NCBI GenBank assembly: GCA_023630585.1
Contig: CM042539.1
Location: 21,598,255-21,662,254 of the forward strand
Direction: 5' to 3'
Origin: Cranoglanis bouderius
Lineage: Eukaryota > Chordata > Actinopteri > Siluriformes > Cranoglanididae
DNA length: 64,000 bases
Below the pieces are notes generated by a model. It searched no databases. It was given only the letters and a program-made list of their open reading frames with translations, and was not told the origin of the DNA. A program made the translations under genes and the position numbers. Of the stretch, positions 1 through 11,690 are shown piece by piece. Position 1 is the first letter of the stretch; each line of letters opens with the position of its first letter.

Positions 1-667
1 TTAAATATATCTTTTAAGTTTATCTTCATAAACACACAGCTTCACACAGCTTAGCAAAACTGTCACCCTCAAGTCAAGTCCAGTCAAGTCCATCTTTATT
101 GTCATCTCAGCCATATACAATGCACAGTACACAATACAATGAAAAGGTAACCTATCAGGATTTCTCAGCTTTTTGTGTAGTCTAAAGCACTAATGCGTAG
201 TACTTATTGAGGAGGGCAGTGAACATTTTATTTAGACTAAGGTGCATGTACTGATTTATGTACACTCTTATGCCCATTATCTATGAATCAACATTGTGTA
301 AAAAGCACAATTACTTTTAAAGTTTTAGTCAGTATTTACATATAGGGGCAATAATTTAACAGCCTTGGATGCAAAAAAGGGAACAATAACCCTTGGGGAA
401 AAACTACCTATAACTATATAGTTATATCTTAATAATCCAGATCACAGAAGTAGAGAACAGTGCTCTAAAGCACCCCATTTATGTCTCTGAAAATGAGTCG
501 TGTAAGTATTTATAGCTGCTAAAGCCTAGGCAGGAAGTAAAAGTGCTGGTATAAATAAATGTGAAAATATGTCACTGCTTATTTTGCACATTGTTAACTT
601 TACATTCCAATTCTATTATGCAATTATTCTTTCTAAATCCCCCAGAACACACACATTCATCAGAATA
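1..667. other. AT-rich non-coding DNA with a dispersed repeat scrap
   Basis: No coding frame of interest. At about 70-160 there is a run of CAAGTC-like units followed by a segment about T-rich tail and a 'TTTATTGTCATCTCAGCC' motif of a kind that recurs in fish genomes as the end of an interspersed repeat. I cannot name the family. Confidence 0.4.
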
Positions 668-2050
668 CAGTGAGGGAAAAAGTATTTGATCCCCTGCTGA
701 TTTTGTACGTTTGCCCACTGACAAAGAAATGATCAGTCTATAATTTTAATGGTAGGTGTATTTTAACAGTGAGAGACAGAAAAACAACAACAAAAAAAAA
801 AATCCAGAAAAACGCATTTCAAAAAAGTTATAAATTGATTTGCATTTTAATGAGGGAAATAAGTATTTGATCCCCTATCAATCAGCAAGATTTCTGGCTC
901 CCAGGTGTCTTTTACACAGGTAACGAGCTGAGATTAGGAGCACTCTCTTAAAGGGAGTGCTCCTAATCTCAGTTTGTTACCTGTAAAAAGGCACCTGTCC
1001 ACAGAAGCAATCAATCAATCAGATTCCAAACTCTCCACCATGGCCAAGACCAAAGAGCTGTCCAAGGATGTCAGGGTCAAGATTGTAGACCTACACAAGG
1101 CTGGAATGGGCTACAAGACCATCGCCAAGCAGCTTGGTGAGAAGGTGACAACATTTGGTGTGATTATTCGCAAATGGAAGAAACTGTCACTCTCCCTCGG
1201 TCTGGGGCTCCATGCAAGAGCTCACCTCGTGGAGTTTCAATGATCATGAGAACAGTGAGGAATTAGCCCAGAACTACACAGGAGGATCTTGTTAATGATC
1301 TCAAGGCAGCTGGGACCATAATCACCAAGAAAACAATTGGTAACACACTACGCCGTGAAGGACTGAAATCCTGCAGCGCCCGCAAGGTCCCCCTGCTCAA
1401 GAAAGCACATGTACAGGCCCGTCTGAAGTTTGCCTGAATGATTCAGAGGAGAACTGGGTGAAAGTGTTGTGGTCAGGTGTGGTCAGATCTCTTTGGCATC
1501 AACTCAACTCGCCATGTTTGGAGGACGAGGAATGCTGCCTATGACCCCAAGTCATAACACCATCCCCACCGTCAAACATGGAGGTGGGAACATTATGCTC
1601 TGGGGGTGTTTTTCTGTTAAGGGGACAGGACAACTGCACCACATCAAAGGGACGATGGACGGGGCCATGTACCGTCAAATCTTGGGTGAGAACCTCCTTC
1701 CCTCAGCCAGGGCATTGAAAATGACCTTAATGACTTGGAGAGGATCTGCAAAGAGGAGTGGGACAAAATCCCTCCTGAGATGTGTTTAAACCTGGTGGCC
1801 AACTACAAGAAACATCTGACCTCTGTGATTGCCAACAAGGGTTTTGAAACCAAGTACTAAGTCGAAGGGGTCAAATACTTATTTCACTCATTAAAATGCA
1901 AATCAATTTATAACTTTTAAATTTTTTTGTTGTTATTCTGTCTCTCACTGTTAAAATACACCTACCATTAAAATTATAGACTGATAATTTCTTTGTCAGT
2001 GGGCAAACGTCCAAAATCAGCAGGGGATCAAATACTTTTTCCCCCCACTG
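668..2050 (+). mobile_element. Tc1-like DNA transposon, copy 1 (decayed, internally deleted)
   Basis: Both ends start CAGTGRGG and continue into the same sequence (AAAGTATTTGATCCCCTGC) in opposite orientation, with about 180 bp of matching terminal inverted repeat. A TA dinucleotide lies at each edge (666-667 and 2051-2052), as expected for Tc1/mariner insertion. At 1383 bp it is about 216 bp shorter than the same-family copy at 51104-52702. The missing part falls inside the transposase gene. The boundaries are read directly from the repeats. Confidence 0.92.
1040..1860 (+). pseudogene. Tc1-like transposase pseudogene
   Basis: The frame starts at the ATG at 1040 (MAKTKELSKD), giving the N-terminal helix-turn-helix that binds the terminal repeats (LHKAGMGYKTIAKQLGEKV). 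It then breaks near 1190-1240. A second segment at 1469-1735 carries the 'VKHGGGNIMLWGCFS' block of the catalytic core. At about 1731 the sequence jumps from the block before the second Asp straight to the C-terminal region (LMTWRGSAKRS frame), so the HDNDPKHT and DLNPIE blocks with the second Asp and the Glu of the DD34E triad are absent. The gene cannot encode an active transposase. The related copy at 51104-52702 retains these blocks. Confidence 0.9.
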
Positions 2051-2203
2051 TATATAAGGAAAGTAAATCAGACAGTAAGGGTTATAAATATAGTTTTAAG
2101 AGGAGAGGAGAGGATTAGAGAATTTCACTCAACAACAATCTTTGTATGTGATCAGTTACATCTGCTGTGCAAATTATTAAATTACTTTGCATCACTAATG
2201 AGA

Positions 2204-2219
2204 TGTATTATTATTATTA

Positions 2220-2277
<58 letters not shown>
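2204..2277. repeat. (ATT)n microsatellite
   Basis: An almost perfect ATT/TAT trinucleotide array of about 74 bp with one TGT interruption near 2220. The poly-isoleucine frame across it is an artefact of the repeat. Confidence 0.97.
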
Positions 2278-2278
<1 letters not shown>

Positions 2279-2541
2279 ACCTGGTGCATTTTTAGTCTAT
2301 TTTATACTATAAAGCTCCGGAATTACAGTTGGGTGGTGACTTTTCTGATCAAATACACATCACTGACACTGAGAAATTATTTGTATTAATATATCATAAA
2401 GAGAGAGTGGTAAGCTGAAATGTGGTGTAGAAGGGCTAAGCTTGGCTTCACGGCTTTCTGTAATATATGCAAAAATATTAATGAGGAGATGAGAGCCTAG
2501 AAACTGTCATTCAGTGCTCTGCAGTAGAAACTGTCAGTGCT

Positions 2542-2648
<107 letters not shown>

Positions 2649-2794
2649 TTGCATTAACTTGGAGGCAACCCCACATTTACAACAGCTGTTCTTAAACTAC
2701 TAGCAAACCTGACAACAGCTGGGACAGCTCCATCCCGCTCAGCCTGCTAGTACTGTCAATCTAATAGGATGAACATGGACAGATAGACAGTGCG

Positions 2795-2796
<2 letters not shown>

Positions 2797-2831
<35 letters not shown>
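2797..2831. repeat. (CA)n microsatellite
   Basis: A perfect CA dinucleotide run of about 35 bp. Confidence 0.97.
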
Positions 2832-2833
<2 letters not shown>

Positions 2834-3292
2834 TTCTATGTGGAGCAAACAAACCATGAACATTTCTTTTTAGCTTGAACATAAAAGGCATTTAATGAAC
2901 ACGGTTTACAAAATTCTTGCATTGATTACTTACTTGCAATCATTAATTACTTGAAAGTAAACTGGATGGCAAAGCCCCCAAAACGTATGTACTGTAAAAA
3001 GGCTAATAACAGCTAATTCTTTTTTCAGTTGATGTACTACTCACGTATTATATGTCTATAGAAAGGGGCTATTTCTGGAGCTTGTTTATTCTAAATGGAT
3101 CCAACAGTTAAAAAAGGAGTGAGCTGTTGTCTCAGATGTCATAAATCATGGTCTTTCTCTGAGAGAGTCTGGTCAAAGAGTTAAGCCAAATCTTAGGTGT
3201 TCAAATGTGCCATCAATAGTAAGAATTTTAAGCAAGCAAGTGACACCATGATTAGGGCACCATTTAGCTCTTGTATCTCTTAAACATTAATC

Positions 3293-3690
3293 TTAATTCA
3301 TGCTTTTGTTACCTCTAGGTTGGATTATTGTATTGCCTACCCCAGTAGGTGCATAAACAAGCTCCAGTTAGTCCAGAATGCCGAGTCCTTACTAGAACCA
3401 GAAGAAATTACCACATCACCCATCTAAAATTTCAAAGTGATTATTAAATACTACTATTGACTTATAAAGCATTGACTGGTCTTGTGCCATAGTACCTGAG
3501 AGAACTTTTGGTCTTTCATGATCCACCATACCTGGTTCGGTCAAAAGATACAGGCTCTTTGTTGGTACTTAGAATAATGAAAGCTACAACAGGGGGCAAA
3601 TCTTTCTCTTCCAAAGCCCCACAGCTAGGGAACAGCCTTCCAATTAGTGTTTGGGACTCAGACACAGTCTCAGTCCCCAGGGACAATAAG
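3293..3690 (+). pseudogene. L2/CR1-type LINE reverse transcriptase, 3' fragment
   Basis: This stretch matches, base by base with many substitutions, the segment 46420-46830 of the LINE inserted at 45317-47756. Both contain ACCTCTAGGTTGGATTATTG, the LDYC block downstream of the RT core, and both continue into CTTATAAAGC and the KAPQLGN/KAPQLWN block near the protein C-terminus. The fragment is 5' truncated, frameshifted and lacks the RT palm. It ends around 3690 without the LINE's usual 3' tail. It is a dead remnant of the same or a sister family. Confidence 0.82.
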
Positions 3691-3986
3691 GACATTCTAT
3701 CGATTTACTATATTTTAACAATTATAATTTACTTTCAACCCATAATTTGGGTGACAGGGCTATATTTTCAAAGTGACCACATCAGTCAGTACCACAATGT
3801 CAATGAGCATAATGAAAAAGAATGAGAAAACTTAATGTACTTCTTCTGAAAATCATTAAGATATGATCTTCAGATGATGCAATTTCCTGTTGATTGTGTG
3901 GACTGAGTGATATTCCAAATACTTCATGTGGCAAATGAGTTCAGGTAACAAAGTTGCGTAAATAGTTAGTAAACAGTCGCTAGTGT

Positions 3987-4027
3987 ACTACTACTACTAC
4001 TACTACTACTAATAATAATAATAATAA
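3987..4027. repeat. (CTA)n(TAA)n compound microsatellite
   Basis: Nine or so CTA units run directly into TAA units. Confidence 0.95.
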
Positions 4028-4721
4028 AGTTGAATAAATTCCTCTCATTAGAGCATTTTGAAGGATCTCTGCTAACATTGTTGTACTGTTCATTTTAATT
4101 ATGCACTCCCAACTCTCTATTTAACTCCAATAAGGGGGGGGAAAAAGTGCAATAGGGAGAGTACAGGCCAGGCCTTGGCAGTGAATATATGAGGGAATTT
4201 AATTGAGAGTGCTTGGCTAAGATTGCAGCACATAACAAATTCACCTTTGCCCAGAATAAAAACATTACATTTCAATGCTAAGTTCAACCACTGGTTAGTA
4301 CATTTGTTTAACACAAGCAAAATATAACAATAATAAATTTCATTAGATTTCATTAGTTTATTGTTGTATTTCATAAATTCATTTTAATGAAATATCAACT
4401 GAAATATCAATCAGTCCCAGTCATTGGATTGGGTCATTAGAAGGCAGTAGTGTTGCACGTTTTCTACAAATCACTCTGGTATGCGCTGCAGCATTTCATC
4501 ACATTTACTTGTTCTCTTTTATTTGTCCACTGTTACATCCTCCTACTAACTAGAAAGGAATGTAGAGATTGAACCTACATTTCTTTTTGATTATTAGGGG
4601 TACAAGCACAAAGTGCTTATTATTCTGATTATTTTTATTTTATACTCTGCACTAAAACATGATGGGCAGCAAAGCTTGTAAGACATAGAAACACCAAATT
4701 TAGTCAGATGGTGTATATGTA
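4028..4721. other. Anonymous AT-rich DNA
   Basis: No open frame with recognisable domains and no repeat family that I can identify. Confidence 0.5.
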
Positions 4722-5871
4722 CAGTCATGTGAAAAAATAAGTACACCCCATGGAAATCGTTGGCTTTTTTGACATATTTGGACAAGCAAACATTTGTTCA
4801 TCTTTGAAACAGTGCCTATTAATAAAGTTGATATGTGTGAACAAAACCACAAGGAAAATTAGCTTTTTCAATCATTTATTCAACAGAAATATCAATAGAT
4901 GTGATATTTATAGATGTAGACAAAGTAAGTACATCCTTGGCCTCAGAAGCTAGTATTGCCCCCTTTAGCAGAAACAACTTCTTGTAGGCGTTGTGCATAA
5001 TTGTCCACCAGTTTCTGACATCGGCTTACTGGAATTTTTTGACAACTCCACCATGCAATATTCTTTCAGTTGCAAAATGTTTTCTTGTATGTACTGCCCG
5101 TTTCAAATCCCCCCACGACATTTCAATGGGATTCAAATCTGGGCTTTGACTAGGCCATTCCATAACCCTCCATTTCTTCTTTTTGAGCCATTCCTTGGTG
5201 GATTTGCTAGTGTTCTTAGGATCATTATCCTGTTGAACGGTCCACTTTCGGTTCAACTTCAACTTTCAGACAGATGGCCTCACATTATCTTCAAAGCACT
5301 CACTACAGAATTTATAGTTGAATCAATTAATGCAAGCTGTCCAGACCCTGAGGCAGCGAAGCAACCCCAAACCATAACATTTCCACCACCGTGCATCACA
5401 GTTGGAATGAGGTGCTTCTCCTGAAGAGCTGTCATTGGTCAGTGCCAAACATGTCTGCTGTTACTGTGGCCAAACAACTCTACCTTTGATTCGTCTGTCC
5501 ATAGCACATTATTCCAAAAGGCCTGGTCTTTGCCTATATGCTCACTGGCAAACTGTAGTCTTGCTTTAATGTTCTTTTTAGACAGCAAAGGCTTTTTCCT
5601 GGCATGCCTCCCATGCAGGTCAAATTTGTGCAATCACTTTCTGATTGTAGAAGCATGCTGTTTGACACCAACAGTTGCAAGACTTACTAGCAGATCCTTT
5701 TATTCAATTTTGGGGTCCTTGGAGACTTCTTTTTGCATCAGACGGTTTGCTCTTGGGTTGAATTTGCTGGGAGGGCCAGTGCTGGACAAATTGGCGGTTT
5801 GAAATCTTTTGTAATTTGTAGATTATTTTCCTAACATTGGAATGATGTATTTCAAACATATACCGTATATA
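4722..5871 (-). mobile_element. Tc1-like transposon, truncated at its 5' end
   Basis: The left end begins TA then CAGTCATGTGAAAAAATAAG, a typical Tc1-class terminus. The transposase reads on the minus strand. No matching inverted terminus is found on the right: the sequence runs to 5871, where another Tc1 element begins directly (5874). The N-terminal part of the gene and the 5' terminal repeat are missing. This element was either truncated before, or cut by, the neighbour. Confidence 0.82.
4990..5800 (-). pseudogene. Tc1-like transposase pseudogene (catalytic part)
   Basis: Read on the minus strand, the first catalytic Asp block (NNVLWTDESKVELFGH, about 5460-5530) is followed in another frame by the second Asp block (QQDNDPKNTSKST) and the Glu block (SPDLNPIEMSWGDLKR, about 5100-5180). 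All three DD34E acidic positions can be seen, but they lie in at least two reading frames. The segment between the first Asp block and the second carries the usual GGG-MVWGC region only in degenerate form. The N-terminal DNA-binding domain is not recognisable. Confidence 0.88.
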
Positions 5872-5873
5872 TA

Positions 5874-7482
5874 CAGTATCTCACAAAAGTGAGTACACCC
5901 CTCACATTTTTGTAAATATTTTATTATATCTTTTCGTGGGACAACACTGAAGAAATGACACTTTTTTACAATGTAAAGTAGTGAGTGTAAAGCTTGTATA
6001 ACAGTGTAAATTTGCTGTCCCCTCAAAATAACAACACTCACCCATTAATGTCTAAACCGCTGGCAACAAAAGTGAGGACACCCCTAAGTGAAAATGTCCA
6101 TATTGGGCCCAATTAGCCATTTTCCCTCCCCGGTGTCATGTGACTCGTTAGTGTTACAATGTCTCAGGTGTGAATGGGGAGCAGGTGTGTTAAGTTTGGC
6201 GTTATCGCTCTCACACTCTCTCATACTGGTCACTGGAAGTTCAACAGGGCACCTCATGGCAAAGAACTCTCTGAGGATCTGAAAAAAAGAATTGTTGCTC
6301 TACATAAAGATGGCCTAGGCTATAAGAAGATTGCCAACACCCTGAAACTGAGCACAGTGGCCAAGACCATACAGCGGTTTAACAGGACAGGCTCCACTCA
6401 GAACAGGCCTGGCCATGGTCGACCAAAGAAGTTGAGTGCATGTGCTCAGCATCATATCCAGAGGATGGCTGTGCAGAATAGACGTATGAGTGCTGCCAGC
6501 ATTGCTGCAGAGGTTGAAGGGGTGGGGGGTCAGCCTGTCAGTGCTCGGACCATACGCTGCACACTGCATCAAATTGGTCTGCATGGCTGTCATCCCAGAA
6601 GGAAGCCTCTTCTAAAGATGATGCACAAGAAAGCCTACAAACAGTTTGCTGAAGACAAGCAGACTAAGGATATGGATTACTGGAACCATGTCCTGTGGTC
6701 TGATGAGACCAAGATAAACTTATTTGGTTCAGATGGTGTCAAGCGTGTGTGGCGACAACCAGGTGAGGAGTACAAAGACAAGTGTGTCTTGCCTACAGTC
6801 AAGCATGGTGGTGGGAGTGTCATGGTCTGGGGCTGCATGAGTGCTGCTGGCACTGGGAAGTGTACTGTGATATGTACTATGACATACTGAAGCAGAGCAT
6901 GATCCCCCCCCTTCGGAAACTGGGCCGCAGGGCAGTATTCCAACATGATAACGATCCCAAACACACCTCCAAGACGACTACTGCCTTGCTAAAGAAGCTG
7001 AGGGTAAAGGTGATGGACTGGCCAAGCATGTCTCCAGACCTAAACCCTATTGAGCATCTGTGGGGCATCCTCAAATGGAAGGTGGAGGAGCGCAAGGTCA
7101 CTAACATCCACAAGCTCTGTGATGTCATCATGGAGGAGTGGAAGAGGACTCCAGTGGCAACCTGTGAAGCTCTGGTGAACTCCATGCCCAACAGGGTTAA
7201 GGCAGCGCTGGAAAATAATGGTGGCCACACAAAATATTGACACTTTGGGCCCAATTTGGACATTTTCACTTAGGGGTGTACTCACTTTTGTTGCCAGCAG
7301 TTTAGACATTAATGGTTGTGTGTTGAGTTATTTTGAGGGGACAGCAAATTTATACTGTTATACAAGCTGTACACTCACTACTTTACATTGTAGCAAAGTA
7401 TCATTTCGTCAGTGTTGTCCCATGAAAATATATAATAAAATATTTACAAAAATGTGAGGGGTGTACTCACTTTTGTGAGATA

Positions 7483-7485
<3 letters not shown>
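5874..7485 (+). mobile_element. Tc1-like transposon, near full length, long inverted repeats
   Basis: The termini CAGTATCTCACAAAAGTGAG and its inverse at 7466-7485 extend inward as roughly 230-bp inverted repeats. TA flanks both sides (5872-5873, 7486-7487), and the right TA is the first unit of a long AT microsatellite. At 1612 bp this is the longest of three same-family copies in the window; the others are at 15914-17197 and 37142-37772. Confidence 0.94.
6246..7240 (+). pseudogene. Tc1-like DD34E transposase, nearly intact
   Basis: The frame holds the paired helix-turn-helix N-terminus (LHKDGLGYKKIANTLKLS), the GRPKKLSA linker, first catalytic Asp (HVLWSDETKINLFG), the HGGGSVMVWGC block, second Asp (FQHDNDPKHTSK) and catalytic Glu (SPDLNPIEHLWG), ending in NNGGHTKY and a stop at 7240. 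Two visible lesions explain why it is dead. The expected start codon at 6246 is AGG; the 15914-17197 copy has ATG there (NMAPHGKE). A deletion near 6855 after 'SAAGTG' removes about ten codons and shifts frame, so the last third reads in another phase. An upstream in-frame ATG at 6174 lies in the leader. Confidence 0.93.

Positions 7486-7560
<75 letters not shown>
7486..7560. repeat. (AT)n microsatellite
   Basis: A perfect AT array of about 75 bp that abuts the Tc1 right end and supplies its TA target. Confidence 0.97.
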
Positions 7561-7567
<7 letters not shown>

Positions 7568-7752
7568 CTTTGTGGCAAATAGACAAATCACATATATGAC
7601 ATAACAATGTTGTTTAATAGCTGAACATGAGTTCAGCTATGTCAGGTATCAACAGTCAATGCACAGGTGTACACTGAAATTTTGGACACTTCTCATTCCA
7701 TCGGTAGAAAATAGTTTTGGCAATGATGAAGTCATTTTTCAGGATGATAATG

Positions 7753-7916
7753 TGTAACGTCTGAATGTATCAAACTGATTTCCCGATCAGCCTAGGTTAG
7801 CAATGAAATTTCTCTGTCTCCTTGAGCTGTAAAACCCTATCTGTTTAATGACCACTTTAACCTCTTCACCAGATGCCTTTGGAATGCTAACGACCAAACT
7901 CCCCCCCCCCCTTTGT

Positions 7917-7980
<64 letters not shown>

Positions 7981-8010
7981 GCTACCTACACGCGCACACA
8001 CACACACACA

Positions 8011-8061
<51 letters not shown>

Positions 8062-9607
8062 GCTTACCCTACACACACAATGGAGAAATCTCTCTCTTTT
8101 CAATGTAACGTGTAATTATATGTAATTATTCTATGCCTAAATAGTGTGATGTTATCTTGTTTACATATATTGTGTGTTTATGTAACTAACCTTAATGATG
8201 TTAGATAGTTTTAATTTAGGATATCATTTTAAATGTCTGTAATGGTTTTATTTGTAATATTCTTTACAAGTCCATCGAATTTGGTATGTAGTTAATCGTC
8301 TCGAGATACCCTGATTGATTATGCATATCACATTGCAATGGGATACATCATTTCATGTTTTCTCTTAATTTCATATATAATACGGTATAAACCAGCTCCT
8401 CCCTGGACATTTAAATTAGGGTCCGAGACCACACAAAGAGAGGTCATCCCACCATGCAAATCCAACTTCCTGTTAGGCCCCATTGGCCCGTGTGTGTTGG
8501 TGTTGTCTTTAAAACAACACCACGCTCTTCCTCTCTCACTTCGTTTTCAGTCTTCTCTTCGTCACTCTTCAACTTCACTTCTACACTCCTTCCGATTTCT
8601 CTCCCCCGGGGCCACGTGCCCCGGGAAGAGGAATCCAGGATCTCTCCCTCCCGGACAAAAGATGCAACCGCCTCACGGCCGCCGGCCTTTTCAAACGGCA
8701 CGACGAACCAGCAAACTCTACACGACCTCGTGCGAATTTTCAAACCGAAGCTATGCAAGTGTAGTTAATGAACCTATATCCGCGTTTAAGATTGGACCCC
8801 TGGGTTACAGGAGAATTAAGTTTGTTGCTGGTTTTTGAAAAAGGCTAATTAGTTGTGTTTTTGTCTGCTTCCCTTTTATTTCATTACTTTCTCTCTATCC
8901 CTTTTCTCTCCTTGTATATAGATGTACATATGTATTTTCTGCTTAGAGTTAGTCGTGTGCATCCATAGTTACATCTAGTTATTAAAATCTATTATCACCA
9001 CGCTTGATTTGTCTCTGTTTTGTCACGTAATGAATCAGTTAAATACTGCATAAGATCTCGATTACCCGCTCTAATCTTTAATAACAAACTTCGTGTGTTA
9101 ATTCTTCCTGGCCAGAAGGATAAACTCCCTCTTTAGAGTTCATAAATCTAAACTAGACTACAGTTTACAGACCACATACATAGTCATAATTAATTATAAT
9201 CCGTTGTAGTTAATTATCTATATGTATAGGTGCACATACATGAATTCCCTTTCATGGCTGATGTATATTTATAACTGGTCACAACACGCGTTGATTAGAT
9301 ATATAGATATATTTCATGCCATTTGAGGTAATTCCTTATATAAATTGGAGAATACATTTAAACGTGTTAAACATCTTTTAATTTGTTACATAGTTGTAAC
9401 TGGTGGAGAATATTTTTAAACGTTGCAGATTCATCCGAGTTACTATACATTCTGGTAGATAACGCGGGCACGCTTTAAAACTCGTCTCCTTTAAAAAGGT
9501 GCTTCGAATCAAAGCGTGCGATTCTGTTTCGTTTTTCATGTTTAAAGTTGATCCATTACATTATTCTGGTGGAAAAGAATAATGCTAGTAATGCTTGATT
9601 CGTTACA
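7753..9607 (+). mobile_element. Solo LTR-like element, copy 1 (complete)
   Basis: The unit begins TGTAACG and ends CGTTACA, and both sides carry AATG (7749-7752 and 9608-9611), a 4-bp target duplication. It has no coding frame. Inside are two CA arrays, a TATA-like motif near 8385-8395, a GC-rich palindromic patch near 8605-8630 and an ATTAAA-type signal near 8980. This layout suits a solo LTR left after recombination of a long-LTR retrotransposon. Two more copies lie on the minus strand at 32180-33792 and 34735-36018. A DNA transposon with 7-bp inverted ends is less likely but not excluded. The parent family is not identified. Confidence 0.75.
7918..8060. repeat. Two adjacent (CA)n arrays
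   Basis: CA runs at 7918-7979 and 7995-8060 are separated by a short GC-containing spacer. They sit inside the LTR-like unit; related but different GT/TG arrays occupy the same place in the minus-strand copies. Confidence 0.95.
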
Positions 9608-10151
9608 AATGCATCTTGCCACAAAGCAAAGAGTGTTAGCTTTTCTTCAGGAAAGGCATATCAACTCAATGACATGGCCAGCAAACAGTCCAGATCTCAA
9701 TCCCATTGAAAATTTATGGTGGAAATTAAACTGGTCTATGACAAGGCTCCATCCTGCAAAGGTGATCTGTCAACCCCTATTTGAGAAAGTTGGAACCAGC
9801 TTGATGGAGAATTTTTTTTTCATTAGTAAAGTCCATGCCTCAAAGAAAAAAAGCCCGAGGAGGAGCAACAAAGTACTAATTGTGATTTCTTTTTTTTTTT
9901 GTTGATGATTCCATAATTTGTTCATCAACATTCCATATTTTTTCTCCTCTGCTTGATTTGGAAAAAAAAATGCCATTAATAAAAATAAATTCATTTAATT
10001 TGTTTGATGTATGTTTTATGAAGCCAGATTGTTCGGCTAATAAACAAAATTAGTTTTGTGTCATATCTGTGATTTGTTTATTTATCCAGAAGTAAAAAAG
10101 CCCGGTGAACATCCTCCAATTGTGGTGATTCCATAATTTTTGCCAGGGGTA

Positions 10152-11108
10152 GTATATGCATGGTACCATGGAATATTTTATATATACATATACAACTTTT
10201 ACAGATTGGACAGAGAGTTAATGGAAAAATAATTAAGTTTGGTTATACTCTGATTTGCCAGAATTTCTAAAATTTTAACATGAAAGCAATACTAACAATA
10301 CTATAAATGTGATATCCACATATCACAGGTCTGGTAAACAGGTCTCTCTGTGTTGTAAGTTTACTGTGTGTGCATGAGTGTGTACTTTAATTTGTTTCTT
10401 AAGCAAACCCAGTATTATGCAGTCTCCAGAGAAGTTATATGACTGCACATGTTTGTGTAAATCTGTCAGATAGTGGCAATTCAGAAATAGTTGAGAAGCC
10501 ACAGGAGTGTATATAGGTGTCAAGAGTGTGTCATGAGAACTAACTCAATATTTGCAGGGCCTTTCCCTCTTGGCTCTGAGAGGTGTGTCAAAACCCAACA
10601 CACCCACTGGCAGCAGAAGATTAATGTCTTATTTGGGGAGAGAAATAGAAGGAGCGATGGAGAGAGGGAGAGGCAAAAGTGCCTCACAGTACCACTAAAC
10701 CAAGCATAATAATATTTTAACTTGCACTGAAACTGGTGGGTGTTAATTATCTCTAAAGATGAGGGCATTCAATTAAGGAAAAAAAAATCCTCTCAGGGCT
10801 ATACACATACTCTGAACAGAAATGCACACTTTCACAATATTAAATCGATTAACTAATTCCTTTTGAGTTTTTTTCTTTCTTTCTCTGTTTTTTTTGGTGG
10901 TCTGACCGCACAAGCAGAAATACCTAGGGACACCATTTGAATTTTCTTCTTTATTGTCAAATTACAATTTTCCACATGTAAAAGTTCACATTTAAAATAA
11001 CAACCTCCAATTATTCATCACACACCTACACACACCTCGTAGTAATCAGCCATCATCAATCACTCATTATTTACCTTAAAGTAACCAAAGACCATGCCTG
11101 AAGCTCCA
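10152..11108. other. Anonymous DNA
   Basis: No recognisable gene or repeat. Two short open frames around 10490-10770 have no familiar motif. Confidence 0.5.
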
Positions 11109-11126
11109 GTTCTGTTTCATTCCTCC

Positions 11127-11263
11127 TGACCGCCAGCGGCAGTGCTTAAGCACTAGTGGATTATCACAGTGCCAACTAGATAAGTCAAGAGAATATACCA
11201 ACAAAGTCACATGGTCATGTAGGCTGAGCTTCGAGGATAATAACCACATTAGCTCAGTATTCA
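11127..11263 (+). repeat. DIRS A left inverted terminal repeat
   Basis: Pairs with 14938-15073 in inverted orientation, with some substitutions. It contains a 14-base perfect palindrome, AGTGCTTAAGCACT. Confidence 0.85.
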
Positions 11264-11452
11264 GCCTCTTTCGCTTTCTTGCTTGACTATGATAGGTCGT
11301 TGATTATTCTCGCTGTCGAGTGCAGCTTACAGAGCAGCGAAGTATCGCCCTTGCAAGCTGTGACAGCATGCTCCTAGGTTTTTCGGGACCCGGAGTGGAT
11401 TCTCTCTCGGAGTCATTTTTGCCTTTCTTGAATTATTTTTATTCGGAATTCG

Positions 11453-11690
11453 TGACACTCTGTGCTACTCTGTGCTATCCAGTGGTTAGTGTTACTACAC
11501 TAAAGCTGGTGGTTCCCCGCAGGCTTAAGTTGCAAATTTTGGACGAAATTTTGTGGCAGTCTGTGCTACTCGGTGCTATCCAGTGGCTAGTGATACTGCG
11601 CCAGAGTTGACGGTTCTTCACTAGCTTACGTTGCTTATTTTAGGCAGAATTTTGTGACGCTCTGTGCTCCTCGGTGCTGGAGACTGGGGA
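11453..11690. repeat. ~100-bp tandem repeat in DIRS A leader
   Basis: Units starting near 11453, 11553 and 11654 each begin with a CTCTGTGCTACTC/CGGTGCTATCC-type sequence and run about 100 bp. The third is partial. The array lies between the left terminal repeat and the first coding remnant. Confidence 0.8.

Larger units (their letters stand above)
7680..10149 (+). mobile_element. Tc1-like transposon remnant split by an LTR-like insertion
   Basis: Removing 7753-9607 and one AATG copy restores a single frame across the junction. The left part ends with codons for NDEVIFQDDN; the right part continues ASCHKAKSVLAFLQER, then SPDLNPIENLWWKL. These are the second Asp and Glu blocks of a Tc1-type transposase. 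The right end reads ATTCCATAATTTTTGCCAGGGG then TA (10150-10151), a Tc1-like terminus. The left boundary is not recognisable and the first two thirds of the gene are missing. Confidence 0.8.

Noticed and set aside
4993..5424. 143-codon plus-strand frame
   Set aside because: It lies opposite the Tc1 transposase pseudogene and translates its antisense.
7837..8108. Poly-Cys-Val and Thr-His open frames
   Set aside because: Artefacts of CA/GT microsatellites. The same applies to similar frames at 20751-20957, 31925-32243, 38982-39164, 54862-55101 and 61692-61940.
8338..8838. 166-codon gene inside the LTR-like unit
   Set aside because: The frame is not conserved in the copies at 32180 and 34735, which carry frame-breaking indels; the region is better read as LTR promoter sequence.
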